From Erinaceus europaeus (Eukaryota > Chordata > Mammalia > Eulipotyphla > Erinaceidae), in assembly GCF_950295315.1 (NCBI RefSeq), contig NC_080181.1, positions 4,838,726 through 4,902,725 of the forward strand: DNA of 64,000 bases, read 5' to 3'. The notes under the pieces were generated by a model. That model searched no databases and was not told the origin of the DNA. It saw only the letters and a list, made by a program, of their open reading frames with translations. Shown here in pieces: positions 1-11,654 of this stretch; the stretch's first letter is position 1, and every line of letters starts with the position of its first letter. The position numbers and the translations under genes are program-made.

Positions 1-188
1 CAAGAAGACTCACGTCAGCACTTTCCGGTGTGGCCTCTTAGGAAGGGCTGGGAGGTATCAGATGGTTCTGGGCCAGCTGCTCTGCAGGAGCCCCTATGAT
101 AGAGGCTCCAGAGCTGGCGACCCTAGGGCCCACTGACCTAAGCTGGAGAGACCTGAGCAGCCTAAGGAAATTAGGATTTGCATAAGTG

Positions 189-494
189 GGGAGTCGGGCT
201 GTAGCGCAGTGGGTTAAGCGCAGGTGGTGCAAAGCACAAGGACCGGCATAAGGATCCCGGTTCGAACCCCGGCTCCCCACCTGCAGGGGAGGCGCTTCAC
301 AGGCGGTGAAGCAGGTCTGCAGGTGTCTGTCTTTCTCTCCTCCTCTCTGTCTTCCCCTCCTCTCTCCGTTTCTCTCTGTCCTATCCAACAACAATAATAA
401 CTACAACAATAAAACAACAAGGGCAACAAAAGGGAATAACTAAATAAAATAAATATTTTTTTAAAAATTTTTTAAATAAATAAAAAATTAAAAA
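189..494 (+). mobile_element. SINE-A (ERI-type), full head
   Basis: The tRNA-like head has an A-box-like TAGCGCAGTGGGTTAAGC and B box GGTTCGAACCCC. It is followed by the CCACCTGCAGGGG box, the TC tract, a CAA/AATAA region and an A-rich tail with AATAAA. Near-perfect 16-bp target duplications flank it at 173-188 and 495-510 (AGGATTTGCATAAGTG type, two mismatches). Confidence 0.93.
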
Positions 495-719
495 AGGATT
501 TGCACTAGTGGTCTTTGCCCCAAAGCAGGGCAAGCACAGTGCACCTTGGAGATGTCATGCATTCAGACTGAATTAACAAAAATGAAACTAGATGTGGGGG
601 AGGGGTCACTTTTTTTTTCTGCTGCTGCTTCTTGGTGCATATGTAAGTCAAAAACCATGCATTCCCTACACTGCAACCTCGTCTATCTCTAAGAAACAAG
701 CTACGGCCCTCACTTAAAC

Positions 720-992
720 TTTTATTTTATTTATGTATTTCTTTTGCCTCCAGGGTTATTGCTAGGGCTTTGTGCGTGAACTCTGAATCTGCTGCTCCTG
801 GAGGCCACCTTTTCCCCTTGTTGTTGCCCTTGTTTTTGTTATTGTTGCTGTTGAATAGGACAGGGAAATGGAGAGAGGAGGGGAAGATGGGAAGAGAAAG
901 ACTCCTGCTTCACCACTTGCGAAGCAACTCCCCTACAGGTGGGGAGCTGGGGGCCGCGTGCGCTTAATCCACTGCGCTACTGCCCAACCCCC
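720..992 (-). mobile_element. SINE-A, antisense, with 3' extension
   Basis: Read on the plus strand it begins TTTGCCTCCAGGGTTATTGC and ends at the complement of the tRNA-like head. A 9-bp duplication CACTTAAAC lies at 711-719 and 993-1001. Confidence 0.9.
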
Positions 993-1001
993 CACTTAAA
1001 C

Positions 1002-1596
1002 ATTCTTGAGGAAACATCTAGCATCACCACCCCCGCAGTGAGTGTCATCTTGCTGTGACTCTCAACACAAGTTTGTCACGTCATCGGATGGCAACGTGGG
1101 TCTTAGTCAGTCTCCACTAGAATTCCCCTCCCCAAGCTGGAGTCACCCCTCATACTTTATTGACATGTCTGCAGATGTGAACTTTTCCTTGTTATTCACA
1201 GCATCCTTACTGGGGCTGGATGCACCTCAGGAAACCCCATCCAGCTACAGCAGTTTGCGGGCCCACAGGGGAGCTCCACAGAGAAGCCAAAGAAGCTGAC
1301 CTGGCAGCCACGGCAGCCCAGTCCCCTCCCACCCTGCCTCCCTGGCACGTTTTCTCCAGCCCTGCAAAGGTGTCCACGCAGGCCAGCAACGGCCTTCCCT
1401 AGATTCTGTCCACGCTGACAGATGGGGGTTTCTCTGATAGATCTGCTTAGAATCAAGGTTTCTGGAGAATATTCACTGTGCCAGATGCCAGTAAGCCCCT
1501 CTGTGGTTCATGAGAAAAAACCAGAATGTCAGGCTCAGGTGTGCGCTCCACTGGGTCAGCTATCTCCCTGCCCCTAAAGTGTGTTTCTTCAATGTG
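1002..1596. other. Unique intergenic sequence
   Basis: No repeat or exon recognised. Short ORFs on both strands lack splice context or similarity to anything I know. Confidence 0.5.
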
Positions 1597-1599
1597 TTT

Positions 1600-1710
1600 T
1601 AAACCTTTTTATGCATTTATTGAATAGAGACAGAAGGAGAGAGACTCCCGCAGCACTGCCTCACGGCTGGGCTCTGAACCTGGGTCCTTGCACAGGGCAA
1701 TGTTGCTGCT
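1600..1710 (-). mobile_element. SINE-D fragment, antisense
   Basis: Carries ATTGAATAGAGACAGAAGGAGAGAG and a head remnant near CTGAACCTGGGTCCTTGCAC in which the complement of the B box is readable. The 5' head is truncated. Confidence 0.65.
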
Positions 1711-1814
1711 CTGATCTGTCCAGAGGCCTCAAACAGTCTCCACATCAGCACAAGGCTGCTGCTTCTTCTCACCCTTTCTGTGTTCACTGGAGTAGCACCT
1801 CTGCTTCCCTTCCC

Positions 1815-1920
1815 TCTCTGTATTTATGAGGCGAGGGCCAGAGCACCGCTCAGCTCCAACACACGGTAGTTCCAGGATGCCAGTCCTGCACCCTAACAGG
1901 CTGAGCTCTCCCTGACCCAG
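1815..1920 (-). mobile_element. Degenerate SINE-C, antisense
   Basis: GCCAGAGCACCGCTCAGCTCC matches the complement of the SINE-C tail. The head region is diverged. Confidence 0.45.
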
Positions 1921-1929
1921 AATGAGCAC

Positions 1930-2384
1930 ATCCAGCTGGCAGTTTCCTCCATGAGCTTTGCCCCGGTGATCACAGTCTGGCTACTGGAAGCAAGAAACCC
2001 AGCTCTTGGCTTGCTTCCCTCACTGAGTTTAATCATTTCAAGTTTCTGATTTCAAGTGAGACATGATAACTGAATGGCTAGGAGCCAAGTGCTGCTGGCC
2101 AGATCCCAGGACGGCTGTGTCTGGGGACGGGGCTCTGAGGATGCAGGCCAATCGGAACACACGCCTTTACCGGGTCCAGTGTCTTACAGGGGTGTAGTTC
2201 ACGGCACTCCAAAGCGATGACACCAGAAACATCTGATATTGCTGGCCTCAGGTCACCACCAACCAGATAGAGTAATGGACAGGCCTACATGATGCAAACA
2301 TTACCCAGATGTGGCAGGCTGTGGGCAGGGGCTGCTGGGAAATGGCTGGTAGATCCAATCAAGACAGACCTGCCAGAAATGTGT
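1930..2384. other. Unique intergenic sequence
   Basis: No gene, tRNA, SINE or tandem repeat was recognised here. Confidence 0.5.
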
Positions 2385-2389
2385 TTTTT

Positions 2390-2512
2390 GCTTTTTTTTT
2401 TTTTTTTTGTTTTGTTTTTAACACAAGAGCACTGCTCAGCTCTGGGTAACAGTGGTGTATGGGGGACTGAACCTGGGACCCTGAAGTGTCAGACAACCAA
2501 TACACAATCTCA
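2390..2512 (-). mobile_element. SINE-C, antisense
   Basis: Starts with a long T run (complement of the poly-A tail), then GAGCACTGCTCAGCTCTGG and the complementary B box GGGACTGAACCTGGGACC. Confidence 0.8.
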
Positions 2513-5460
2513 CCAGGAACTTTCAGCTCATGAAAATCCTGTCATGCCCTGGAAGCCAATTCGGGTGACCTGTCCTCGGGTCCACACTGCCGGCGCTCAC
2601 CTACACTGCACATCCTCAGACTCTGCCTCCCAGTGTCATTTCCAGACAACAGCGAGGGGGAGGGGAAGCTCCAGAGATGCTGAGCTGAGCACAGGGGCAG
2701 TAGCTGAGGATGTGGCTTTGTTTCACCTCAAGCCACAATTCCTAGAAGTCTGTGCAGGAGGCTGTATGGACTGGGTGCTTAAAAAAACACAAAGGAGCCA
2801 TCTTCAGGGGAAAGCCTCGAGTAGTAACTGAAACACGTTCCTCTTGCTTCTAACAGGAAGAATGTGAATCTCCCTAACTGAGGTTGGGCTGGCATTGGTG
2901 GCTAACTCTGGAGAAAGAGTATGGAAAGCTACTGCGTTTCTTGGCAGCCTCCATCTTAACTAACCAAGTAATAAGGTTCCTGGGCATGGCTGAGCAGAGT
3001 CTGTCTCCGGTGGGTGGCGAGGGGCTCTTTCCCAGCAAATGCCCGCCCACACAGCCACCTGCTGGGGCGCAGCCATAGAAAGTGCAGAGAAACCGCCCAG
3101 CAGAGGCACCGGAGCCCAGACCCCGTCCTGAACACAGGAGGAAGATGGTGATGTACACAGTAAGGCCAAAGCTCAGACATAAGTAGCCACGAGAGGGTGA
3201 CGTGGACTGGCGGTCCCTCTTGTGACCCCTTTATTCAAGAGTTAAGTCGTCACCTGTCCCAGCTCTGAGCCCCAGCGACAGAGAAGGGGACTCACTCACG
3301 GAAACCCTTCAGAACTCGAGGACGCAGCTGCAGAACTGCTTCACTGATGTGTCTGAAACTGCTTGGCCCCGGGAGAGGACTTTACCCTCTGACGTCCATG
3401 CAGATGGTGTATTCACTGTGGACCACTGCACAGGCCACTCGTGGCCGAGGGCAGAGATCAGACGCGGAGGATTCCTCCTGCTTGCTGCTGGGCCAATGCT
3501 CAGCTGCTTCATTCAACTGGATGATTGGTGGTTATGCTAAAGAACTCGATTTTCCAGACCATTAAATAAAAGTAAAAGAGAAAGAAAAAAAAGTACCCCA
3601 CTCCAAGTTTAGAACATCATGTTAAACAGTTACATTTTAGGACCAAAGATGCTGTGTTGTTAAAACAAATTTTGGATAGTCAGAAGCTAAGGAGCAGGTT
3701 TCTCACACAACAGTTCTTGAAATGAAGGGGGGAGCAAGGTGCAGATGAGAGTCTGAAGCCCCCCGTGGGTGTCAATGAGGAAAACGCTTGAGTAACTGAA
3801 TGCAGGGGACAGCTGAACTCTGCAGAGGGCACCCTGGACGCTCAGCCTGGGGCTCAGCAGAACTCGGCCTGCGGCTAGTCAGCTCTCTGAACCTGCCAGC
3901 AGCCCGGCCACCAGCAGCGGGCCCTGACAGAACCCCAGGCCCCATCCACATGGCAGGTTCTGACACCCGCTCACATGCTTCAATCTCTCCTTTACCAGAA
4001 AAGAGGGCCACTGAGGAGTCTGCTCCCTGCATGCTTACTCTCCCTGGGGCCTGCCCTGGCCGTGAAGGGGTTTGCGGGAGTCTCCGTCCTTGGCATGTGG
4101 GAACTTCTGACATGTAAAAAGCATCTGTGTGAGTGCCAGGCGCCCAGAAACACTGCCACGGTGATGGTGAAACCTTACAGCTCATTACTGGGACCTCATG
4201 GCTCCAAACCTGGTGTGGCTCACAGGCTGAGCACATAACCCTCCAACACCACCAACTGCTACGGGATGTCTCCTTCACCCGTTTATTGAGGGGAGCGCCG
4301 GACTCTCAAACATGCTTGATCTGACCACTCCTGGATCAACTTCCTTCCTCATTCAAATTTTGGGGGGAGGAGGCAGAGCTTCCCCAGTGCCACGGATCTT
4401 CCATGAGGTGCTGGGGCTCTAGTGTGCACACACCCAGCCAAGTGTCTGTCTTCAGCAACAAACCCTTCTTAACAACAAACCCTTCTTAACAAAAAGAAAC
4501 TCCGGCTGAAAGCTGAGCTTCTCTGACTTGCCAACGTCATGTTGGTAGTGGCAGGACTTGGGCCTAAGCCCAGTGTCCTCTGCAGCACGTGGCGCTTAGA
4601 AAGTCCTGTGTCCTGCCACGCCCAGGGAAGACTTTGGTAGATCTGTTTCGTCCAGAAGAGAATGGGAAGCCTGGTCCTGTGAGGACAATCTCAGAGCAGA
4701 GCTCTGCCCCCACAGTCTGGCGTGGCTCAGAAATGCAGTCTGACCAGGACACACTCCACTAGACAGAACCATGGCCTGCGAGGCTGAGGTCAGAGAACTC
4801 TGGATGAGATCTCTGGGGGGCTGTCAGGGCAAGATCAGGCCCTGGCATCCCCAGACCAGCAATGGGGGTCCTTAGATAAAGTCACAAAGAATAAGATTCA
4901 GATTTTTAAAAAGAAACAGTTTCATGACCAAGTCTTTGAAAAATACAGTTCAGGGAACAGCCCTCCCTCACAGGGGCCGTCCCAGCACCCGAGGGCCAGC
5001 CCTGGGCACAGGGGACACAGCTCAGCAGGGGGTTGAGGAGGAAGCAGCCAGGCACACAGACCAGAGAGAGACAGACAGCCTGATGTGACCAGGCCCCTGG
5101 GGAGGCCAGTGCCCGCACGACACATTGCATCAAGCCCCAGAAGACAAATAGCCGGCAGGAAATGACTCTTGGAGGTCACAGTGACATGGCCTGACCGCTT
5201 TCAGGCTGACTCAGGGGACGCTGGTGCAGATGTCTGCAGGAACCCCGCGGGCACTGTGGAGGCACTTGGGGCTCCAAGACGCAACCGGGTTTGGCCTGGG
5301 GCTCAGGGTGGACACAGGAGGGCTGTGGGTGTCCAGGCTGGGACAAGGCCAGGACCAGCACCAGGCTCACTAAGTCTGCTCTGCCTGGGTGCCAGGGGAT
5401 GCTGTGCACACGGCACAGAGGGGCAGGGCTCAGCCACTGGCCTCCAAGCCAGTCAGCAAA
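2513..5460. other. GC-rich intergenic block with little recognisable repeat
   Basis: About 2.9 kb with moderate GC and no SINE head I can identify. In human the gene beyond the PGR 3' end is ARHGAP42, tail-to-tail, so this could be near its 3' end. I found no ARHGAP42 coding sequence, so that is only a positional guess. A 17-bp perfect tandem duplication (CAACAAACCCTTCTTAA) sits at 4456-4489. Confidence 0.4.
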
Positions 5461-5462
5461 GG

Positions 5463-5690
5463 GAAGGACAGACAGCACAGGGGCCCAGGAGAGGGAAAGA
5501 CAGATAGCACAGGGACCCAGGAGAGGGAGGGGAAGGACAGACAGCACAGGGACCCAGGGGAGGGAGGGGAAGGACAGACAGCACCAGAGACCCAGGGGAG
5601 GGAAGGGAAAGGAAGGGGAGGGGAGGGGAGGGGAGGACAGACAGCACAGGAACCCAGGGAAAGAAGAGGAAGTACAGCACAGGGACCCGA
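5463..5690 (+). repeat. Minisatellite, about 35-bp unit
   Basis: Five to six imperfect copies of GGACAGACAGCACAGGGACC followed by CAGGGGAGGGAGGGGAA. One unit contains an expanded GGGGA run (5600-5640). The strong purine strand bias gives long spurious ORFs on both strands. Confidence 0.9.
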
Positions 5691-5699
5691 AGGCCAATC

Positions 5700-6570
5700 A
5701 CACAACACAGAAGAAATGCATAGATTCTTAGAATCACATAACCTTTCCAGACAACTGTGAGCAGAAAATCTGAACATGCAGTAACACTGAAGGAGACTGA
5801 AGTAGTAATAAAAATCATACCAAAAACCAAAACCCTTCCCTCTCCCCCCCAAAAAAAAGACAGAACATAAAAAACACAACAAAAAACTAACCCCAGGATT
5901 AAAAATCTTTACTAATTCCACCAACTGTTCAAGATTTCATATCTATAATATGCAAATTCTTCAAAAAAAAACTTAACACATTATTTTTGAAAGATGCAAA
6001 ATATACCCATAAAACACCTACAGTCTTATAAAGCAACATTTCAAAAAAAAGTTTTAATTTTTTAAAATTCTTTCCCCCCCCAAATAGAAAAGATAGGAGC
6101 ATTTCCTAACCTTTATTATAAGCCCAGCATTACCCTGAGACCGAAACCAGGGAGGGAAAAAACAGTTACAGGCGACTAGCTCTGATGCGCACATACCAAA
6201 ATCCTCAACAAAATCCTAGCCGCCAAACACAAGGGGAGATCAAAAGGCTCAGACCTTATTACAGGGCTGTTACGGCCAAGAGCACCCAGTGGCCTCACAT
6301 CACCACGCACAAGCCCCTGCTCTGGGCCCAGGCCCCAAGTGGTGAGGCAGCGCTGCACGTGTCTGCTCAGCTTCTGTCTTATGAAATTAAAGACAGTGGG
6401 GGAATGACCACAGGGAGCAGTGGATTCACGGTGGCCACCAAGCCCCAGCTGTCAAATCTGGTGACAAAGAAAAAAAATAAAAGCCTACCTGGTACTGGAA
6501 CAAAAACCGACATGCAGACTGGGGAAAATATTCAGATTCTAGAAATCTAAGTCCTTGCACTAACAGAAAA
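5700..6570. other. A-rich unique intergenic sequence
   Basis: A-rich with homopolymer runs near 5850, 5965 and 6046-6080. A short SINE 3' extension may be present near 6400-6460 (GGGAGCAGTGGATTCACGGT). No gene seen. Confidence 0.5.
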
Positions 6571-6571
6571 C

Positions 6572-6697
6572 TTTTTTTTAAAACCAGAGCACTGCTCAGC
6601 TCTGGCTTATGGTGGAGCAGGGGACTGAACCTGAGACTTTGTGGAGCCTCAGGCATGACAGTCTCCTTGCATAACCATTATGCTATCTCCCCCCCAA
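6572..6697 (-). mobile_element. SINE-C, antisense
   Basis: ACCAGAGCACTGCTCAGCTC, then complementary B box GGACTGAACCTGAGAC and CATAACCATTATGCTATCTC of the head. Confidence 0.88.
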
Positions 6698-6711
6698 AAA
6701 ATAAAAAACCC

Positions 6712-6905
6712 TTTTTTTCTTTTTGCCTCCAGGGTTTTCACTGGGGCTCAGTGCCTGCACTAGGAATCTATTGCTCCTAGAGGCCATTTCTCCCCCATTT
6801 TGTTGCCCTTGTCATTGCTGTTGTTGTTGGACAGGACAGAGAGAAATGGAGAGAGGAGGGGAAGACAGAGGGGGAGAGAAAGACAGAGACCTGGTAGGCC
6901 CACCC
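6712..6905 (-). mobile_element. SINE-A, antisense, head missing
   Basis: TTTGCCTCCAGGGTTTTCAC through the complement of the TC tract is present. The element stops before the tRNA-like head. Confidence 0.8.
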
Positions 6906-7059
6906 AGCCCCCTAGAAAACATTACACGGAGAAAGGAGTGTCTTTACAACAAATGGAGCTGAGAAGACTAGGCTGAACCATGCAGAAGAGCTTAGCAAGC
7001 CCGCCACATGTCGCCATGAGCAGAAGTCAACTCCAACTGGAGCACAGACATAGCCAGCA

Positions 7060-7315
7060 CATCACGAACCACCAATGCGCAGAAAGCATGGGCAGAACAA
7101 ACACTCCACTGGGGTCACTCTAGAAGCATCTTTAAGGAATCAAGTCCAACAGCAAGGCAGGCGAAAATGGAAATAAGCCAGTTGGGCTATGCCAAACGGA
7201 GGAGCTTCTGCACAGCTCCCATCACTGAACAGAAGACACCCCACTGAATGGGAGAAGAACTTAGAAGTCATGAATCTTATAGAAGGCCAATAACAGAAAC
7301 TAGATGCTCACAAAA
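7060..7315 (+). mobile_element. L1 ORF2 fragment, degenerate
   Basis: The motif GGAGCTTCTGCACAGC followed by a segment like ACTGAATGGGAGAAGAAC matches the conserved L1 ORF2 C-terminal stretch, with many frameshifts. It is followed by C and A homopolymers at 7322-7342. Confidence 0.7.
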
Positions 7316-7566
7316 CTTATACCCCCCCCCAAAAAAAAAAGGCATTAAGACTAGGGGAAGGACATTCATAGGTGGAAACTAAGAAATAAGGATAAGAAAG
7401 GGAAGATGAAGTAAAAGGGCTATGGAGGAGTGGGTATCAGGGAGCGGGTGGGGAGACGTGGGTGGTGGAGGGAGAGGGTGCAGACACCTTCTTACAGAAG
7501 AAAATCAAAACAGATTCCTGAGATGAGAGAAGATCTGTCTAGCAGAAAAGGACAGAGCTGATACTT

Positions 7567-7695
7567 GCAGTGGGGAGATAGCATCATGGTTCTGCAAAGA
7601 CTCCTCCTGAGGCTACAAAGTCCAGGGTCCATGCCTGCACCCCGAAAGCCAGGGCTGAGCAGGGCTCCAGAACTAACAGGAAGGAGCATGAAGGG
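7567..7695 (+). mobile_element. SINE-C
   Basis: GGGGAGATAGCATCATGGTT, a diverged B box and GCTGAGCAGGGCTCC tail motif are readable. Confidence 0.75.
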
Positions 7696-7740
7696 AATCT
7701 GGCCAAGGGAGTTAGGAGGAAATTTCAAGAAGAAAACACT

Positions 7741-7880
7741 GCATGCACATTAACATCAGACAAGATGGCCTCTTCATAGGGGAAATGCAGATCAGCTGAC
7801 ACTAGGATGCCACTGTATTTTAATGACCAGGAAAACTAAGCAGGTGACAGTGGCTCTCTGGAGGCTGCAGAGGAGTGAGA
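7741..7880 (+). mobile_element. L1 ORF2 fragment, degenerate
   Basis: GGGGAAATGCAGATCAGCTG resembles the L1 stretch AAATGCAAATCAAAAC. Probably the continuation of the fragment at 7060, split by the SINE-C at 7567. Confidence 0.5.
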
Positions 7881-7918
7881 CACTTCTGGGAATTACCCAA
7901 GAATTAGCCCCATCATTG

Positions 7919-8478
7919 CACGTGCGTGCACATGCACACACACACACACACACACACACACTCATGCACACACATGCACACACACATACACACACCCATG
8001 CACATGCACACACACACACTCATGCACACACACACACACACACTCATGCACACACACACACACACTCATGCACACACACACATATGCACACACACTCATG
8101 CAAACACACTCATGCACACACACATGCACACACACATTTATGCACACACACATGCGCACACACACTCATGCGCACACTCATGCACACACACACTCATGCA
8201 CACACACACTCATACACACACACACTCATGCACACACAGACACTCATGCACACACACATGAATACACACACACACTCATGCATACACACACACTCATGCA
8301 CACACACACACGCACACACACACTCATGCACACACACACACTCATGCACACACACACACTCATGCACACACACACTCATGCACACACACACTCATGCACA
8401 CACACACACTTATGCACACACACACACGCACACACACACACACTCATGCACACACACACACACACACTCATGCACACA
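7919..8478 (+). repeat. Large CA-derived compound array
   Basis: About 560 bp of (CA)n broken at 8-25 bp intervals by CTCATG, giving the higher-order unit CACACACTCATGCA. The ORFs here are His/Thr/Ser repeats on one strand and Cys/Val repeats on the other, with no coding value. Confidence 0.97.
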
Positions 8479-8794
8479 TTCATTTATCATGTTCCCAGTA
8501 TTGGGGGCCAATAACCCAACCTTGGAAATGTTTTATTTGCCTGTTTGTTTTATTGGTGGGGTGTTGATGGGTGATGGCAGAGTTGCTGACACGAAGGTCA
8601 AGTGTCTCACTCAACATGACAGGTATTCGCAAAGCACGATCACCCCCTCCCAGGTCACAGACACAACTGCTCCACCGGGCTTCTCCCCTGCCAGGGTGCC
8701 GGGGTCAAGCCCAGGGCCTCACATGGTAAGGCCTCACATGGTAAGGTAGTTCCTGGGAACTACCTCCCAGTCTCACAATTAAATGACTTTTACA

Positions 8795-9015
8795 AATCTG
8801 GGTCAGGTAGTGGTGCCAGATGAGTACACATTACCATGTGCAAGTACCCAGGTTCAAGCTCCAGGACCCCAACTTGGGGGGGGTCATGAGCTGCAGGGCT
8901 CTTCTCCTCCTCCTCTCCCTCCCCCTCCCCTCTCTGTCTTAAGAAAAGAAAGGTGGGGGGATGCCTGCTGGGAGGAAGCTGGGCCCACTGTGCAGGCATC
9001 TAGCCCCAGTAATGA
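8795..9015 (+). mobile_element. SINE-D-like element
   Basis: GGGTCAGGTAGTGGTGCCAG head, B box GGTTCAAGCTCC, a TC tract and a 3' extension ending ATCTAGCCCCAGTAATGACC. Diverged from the other copies. Confidence 0.6.
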
Positions 9016-9144
9016 CCTTGTGGCTATGATTTTTTTTAATAATGCTAATGAATTTAGTGTGGCTTCCTACCCTCTAATCTCAGGTGGTAAGATCTTAGCT
9101 GAGTTTGAAGGGAAGGGAAGACCAGGAACAAGAAAGGAGAGTGA

Positions 9145-9388
9145 GGGGTCAGGCGGGTTAAGCGCACATGGCGAGAAGCACAAGGACCAAGGTAAGGATC
9201 CTGGTTCAAGCCGCCGGCTCCCCACCTGCAGGGAGTCGCTTCACAAGCAGTGAAGCAGGTCTGTAAGTGTCTGTCTTTCTCTCCCCCTCTCTGTCTTCCC
9301 CTCCTCTCTCCATTTCTCTCTGTCCTATCCAACAATAGCAATGATAGTTACAACAATAAAACAAGGGCAACAAAAGGGAATAAATGGA
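9145..9388 (+). mobile_element. SINE-A
   Basis: GGGTTAAGCGCACATGGCGA, B box GGTTCAAGCCG, TC tract, CAATAAAACAAGGGCAACAA and AATAAA. The 5' end is slightly truncated. Confidence 0.88.
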
Positions 9389-9460
9389 GGAAGAGGAGGA
9401 GGAGGAGGAGGAGGGGGAGGAGGAGGGGGAGGAAGGGGAGGAGGAGGAGAAGGGAGAGTG
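9388..9460 (+). repeat. (GGA)n microsatellite
   Basis: GGA repeats with interspersed GGGGGA, directly at the tail of the preceding SINE, a common place for microsatellite birth. Confidence 0.95.
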
Positions 9461-9850
9461 ATGGCAAGAGGGAGAGGTGCAGGCAGGGAGGGTGTGCTGA
9501 GGAAACAGGAGCAGCCGCCATGCCTAGGGAGAAGATGGCCCAAGGCTAGTTAGGGCCCTACTGCTGTGCAGCGGAGGAAGCATCAGTGCTGTGGTCTCTC
9601 TCCCTCCCTCCCTCTTTCCATATGTGTATTTGGAAAAGTCAGTTCAGACCAGTGAAGTCTCAGTTACAGCTGCAAAAGCCTTAAAAAGCAATCACTATGC
9701 ACGTACTGTTGTGGTCAGGGACAGACAGCACCAAGGTGGCAGCCGCTGTGTGTGGCCCCAGTGAGCAGCTCAGGCAAGCAAGCCGCCTCCTGAGGACAAG
9801 GTCACCTGGCCGCATGGCCTCACAATGTTTTCGGTCTTTGAGCAACGCAT
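9461..9850. other. Unique intergenic sequence
   Basis: Includes a short pyrimidine tract at 9595-9615. No gene seen. Confidence 0.5.
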
Positions 9851-9851
9851 T

Positions 9852-9965
9852 ACTGGGGCCAGGAGACACTTCACCCCCTAGAGCACACGCTTTAACACAT
9901 AAGAGGCCCCAGGTTCAAGCCCTGGCAAGACATGGAGCACAGTGGAAGACAGAGTGGTGCTAAGG
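9852..9965 (+). mobile_element. Diverged tRNA-like SINE
   Basis: CCAGGTTCAAGCCCTGGCAA is a clear B box region. The rest is too diverged to assign to a group. Confidence 0.5.
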
Positions 9966-10039
9966 GACTTCTCCCCACCCTCAATCCTCTAGGTACAGTG
10001 GAAGATGGATCTGGGAGCCTCTTAGCAAACTGTGTAAAT

Positions 10040-10260
10040 GTGAAGTTCCAAGTTGATTCCATTCCCTACATGGAAAAAGGAGTGAGCAAACTGGGGTACC
10101 ACTGACTTATATAAAACAAAAAAAGATGAGGTCTGTGACGAGATTTCACATGTAGAATGACACCGGTGGAAACATACAAAGTGAAAGTAAGTCTGATAAA
10201 TGCTACCTGATTTCACTCATATGGGTTGCGGTGAAGTCAAGCAGAGGAACAAAGTCAGAT
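10040..10260 (+). mobile_element. L1 3' end fragment
   Basis: CTGATTTCACTCATATGGGT is the conserved end of L1 ORF2; upstream there is degenerate ORF2-like sequence. Confidence 0.6.
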
Positions 10261-10703
10261 GGGAATGCAGAGAGCAGACGGGAGTTGGCACAAGGGGCCG
10301 ATGCCAGGGTGGGCAGACAGGTAAAGGGAGCCGGGGCTGGGTGGCGAGCCCGCTGCACAGAGATGGCATGTTACCCACTTCAGCCGTGGCCTTCACAGAG
10401 GCTTATGTCCACGACAGATCCCTTAATAGAACTTGACTAAATAAAGGAGACTAGCAGACTAGGTGATAGTCTGAGGACACAATCTCCATCGTGTGTCGCA
10501 TGTGGGTGAATCTGTTTGCTGACACAGAGTTGGAAGCAGCAATGCCCAGGAGAGCAGCCCCAGGAGAGCCCAGCATGCTGCCCCAGGAGTCACTGGGAGC
10601 AGGTGGACTGGCGCTCTGCCTGGGGCATCAGTCACCAGCAAGTACGGTCCTCAGAGCCGTGTCAGGGCTGCAGGGTGGCGCGCCTGGTTGACCGCACATA
10701 TTA

Positions 10704-10914
10704 GTTTTAGTTTTTTATTATCTTTATTGGATAGAGAAAGCCAAGTATCGAGAGGGAAGGGAGTGACAGAGAGGTAGAGAGACAGAGAGACACCTGCAAT
10801 GCTGCTTCACCACTCGCAAGGCTTTCCCCCTGCAGGTGGGGATGTGGGCTTGAACCCAGGTCCTGGTGCACTGTATCATGTGTGCTTAATCAGGTGTGCC
10901 ACCACCCGTTCCCA
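10704..10914 (-). mobile_element. SINE-D, antisense, with TSD
   Basis: Complement of head (CAGGTGTGCCACCACCCG), B box complement GGGCTTGAACCCAGG and TC tract. Flanked by TGACCGCACATATTA (10689-10703) and TGACCACATATATTA (10915-10929). Confidence 0.9.
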
Positions 10915-10929
10915 TGACCACATATATTA

Positions 10930-11075
10930 CAGTGTGCCTGGCCTTGGGTTCGAGCCCCTGGTCCCCACTTGCAAGGAGAAAGCTTCGTGAGTGGTGAGAT
11001 AGTGTTGCAGGTCTCTCTCTCTCTTCTTCCCATCTCTCCCGTCTGGATATCTCTGTCCAGTATTTTAAGAAGAAG
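10930..11075 (+). mobile_element. SINE-D, 5' truncated
   Basis: GGGTTCGAGCCCCTGGTCCC, AAGCTTCGTGAGTGGTGA and a TC tract. The A box half is missing. Confidence 0.75.
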
Positions 11076-11436
11076 AGCTGTGCTGGATATGCATGGCTTT
11101 AGTTTGTGCTAAGTTCAGGGCAGAGGCTCTGGGCAGAAGTCTGCAAAGCACCCGGGAGCATGGAGAAGCTGGCCAGCATCTCATTGCCTATTTGTACTCC
11201 ACTAGACTGTGACTCCCATGAAACCACATGCCCCGGCCCCGCACAGGCTCTGGGTATCTGCCTGGCTCAAATCTGGTCTCCTTCCAAGTAAAAATGTCTA
11301 TTATGTTAAAAGAAACTATCTATTCAATTGAAAACAATGCTTTCCTTTATTTTTTTCTTACATGGTACCAGGAATAAACTGACAGCCTTGTGCATGCTTA
11401 CCGCTGAGTGACCTGCCTGTCCCAATCATTTCATTC
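11076..11436. other. Mostly unique intergenic sequence
   Basis: A diverged SINE-C complement may lie near 11345-11425 (ACATGGTACCAGGAATAAAC). No gene seen. Confidence 0.45.
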
Positions 11437-11439
11437 TAG

Positions 11440-11570
11440 ATTCTGAGAGAGAGAGAAAGAGAGAGAGAGAGAGAAAGAAAGGTGAGAAGGAGGAGAAACA
11501 CCAGGAAGTGCTGGAGAGAGAGAGAGAGAGAGGAGAATGAGGAGGAGGAGAAGCACCAGGAAGTGCTGCA
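11440..11570 (+). repeat. GA-rich tract with local duplication
   Basis: (GA)n blocks at 11441-11476 and 11513-11532 separate two copies of ACACCAGGAAGTGCTG / GCACCAGGAAGTGCTG (about 58 bp apart), consistent with slippage in the 3' part of an antisense SINE-C. Confidence 0.75.
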
Positions 11571-11654
11571 CTGTCCATGGAGCTTCCCTGGTGCTGTGCA
11601 TGGTGCTTCTCCGTGGTGCCAGGACCAAGCCGTGGCAATCTGGTGTGTGCTCTG

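Noticed and set aside
189..290. tRNA genes at the many GGTTCGAACCC motifs
   Set aside because: Each lies at the 5' end of a dispersed SINE with TC tract and A-rich tail; none has a full cloverleaf with matching acceptor stem.
2289..2831. 180-codon plus-strand ORF
   Set aside because: It runs through a SINE-C antisense copy with a poly-T Phe run; no splice context or recognisable domain.
7823..8749. 308-codon ORF rich in His and Thr
   Set aside because: It is the translation of the CA/CTCATG microsatellite array; composition and frame-independence exclude a gene.
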